Source of the DNA: Geminicoccaceae bacterium | Lineage (GTDB): Bacteria; Pseudomonadota; Alphaproteobacteria; Geminicoccales; Geminicoccaceae | Assembly: GCA_028285265.1 (NCBI GenBank) | Contig: JANQPX010000002.1 | Coordinates: 62,001-126,000 of the forward strand | Reading direction: 5' to 3' | DNA length: 64,000 bases | Shown: positions 63,995 through 64,000 of the stretch, in pieces | Numbering within the stretch: position 1 is the stretch's first letter | How the letters are laid out: every line of letters begins with the position of its first letter | Program-made: the position numbers and the translations under genes | Notes under the pieces: generated by a model | Databases searched by the model: none | The model's input: only the letters and a program-made list of their open reading frames with translations | What the model was told of the DNA's origin: nothing

Positions 63995-64000
63995 AGAGGG

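Noticed and set aside
1..64000. CRISPR array, tRNA, rRNA or replication origin
   Set aside because: No regularly spaced repeat, no cloverleaf pattern and no iteron or parAB/repABC genes were seen when reading both strands; short or degenerate sites could have been missed.

Overview
The window looks like accessory DNA from an alphaproteobacterium, most likely a Hyphomicrobiales (rhizobial-type) genome. This is inferred from the moderately GC-rich coding sequence, the dense set of sugar ABC importers, LysR/GntR/MarR regulators, CaiB, PrpB/PrpD, DUF1801, DUF2332 and TMEM43-type genes. No rRNA, tRNA, ribosomal protein or replication gene was found, so a chromid, megaplasmid or chromosomal accessory region are all possible.

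Layout. 1-4.7 kb: a cut-off ORF, an MFS transporter, an EamA exporter with a divergent LysR regulator, and a GntR/UTRA regulator. 5.1-15.5 kb: a sugar catabolic cluster on the + strand, with a ribose-type ABC importer (binding protein, double ATPase, two permeases), a DMSO-reductase-family molybdoenzyme, a class II aldolase, a small secreted protein and a two-subunit GMC dehydrogenase. 15.6-16.4 kb: an internally deleted IS3-family element with perfect 31-bp ends. 16.7-20.9 kb: a possible conflict/envelope island with a trypsin-like protease, a small membrane protein, an unknown protein and a leaderless peptidoglycan amidase. 21.7-25.8 kb: a second (UgpC/MalK-type) ABC importer on the - strand. 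26-28.1 kb: a decayed isopropylmalate/tartrate dehydrogenase fragment, an aldo/keto reductase and a peroxiredoxin. 28.8-32 kb: a three-gene envelope set (lipoprotein, exported and membrane proteins) sharing peptidoglycan-binding-like repeats. 32.3-42 kb: two remnants of a 2-hydroxyacid dehydrogenase gene bracketing a CaiB CoA-transferase, an unknown protein and a 1170-residue ATPase/HTH/cyclase, followed by prpD-prpB. 42.3-53.4 kb: single genes (YHS protein, three-gene-scale LysR units, cupin, methyltransferases, TMEM43-like protein, a TAXI-type binding protein fused to a Calx-beta domain, an RmlD-like reductase). 53.5-64 kb: a circularly permuted flavin amine oxidase, zwf, DUF1801, LysE, a translationally coupled Nudix/hydrolase pair, MarR-GNAT, DUF2332, a 3-hydroxyisobutyrate-dehydrogenase-like enzyme and a tautomerase.

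The two most notable items are the amine oxidase at 53553-54770, whose C-terminal FAD-site block precedes its Rossmann domain in one open frame behind a twin-arginine-like leader, and the 16.7-20.9 kb protease/amidase island. How genes cooperate is clear only for the two ABC operons, the GMC subunit pair, prpD-prpB, Nudix-hydrolase and MarR-GNAT pairs, where stop and start codons overlap or lie within a few bases. All functional assignments rest on reading motifs by eye; no database search was possible.
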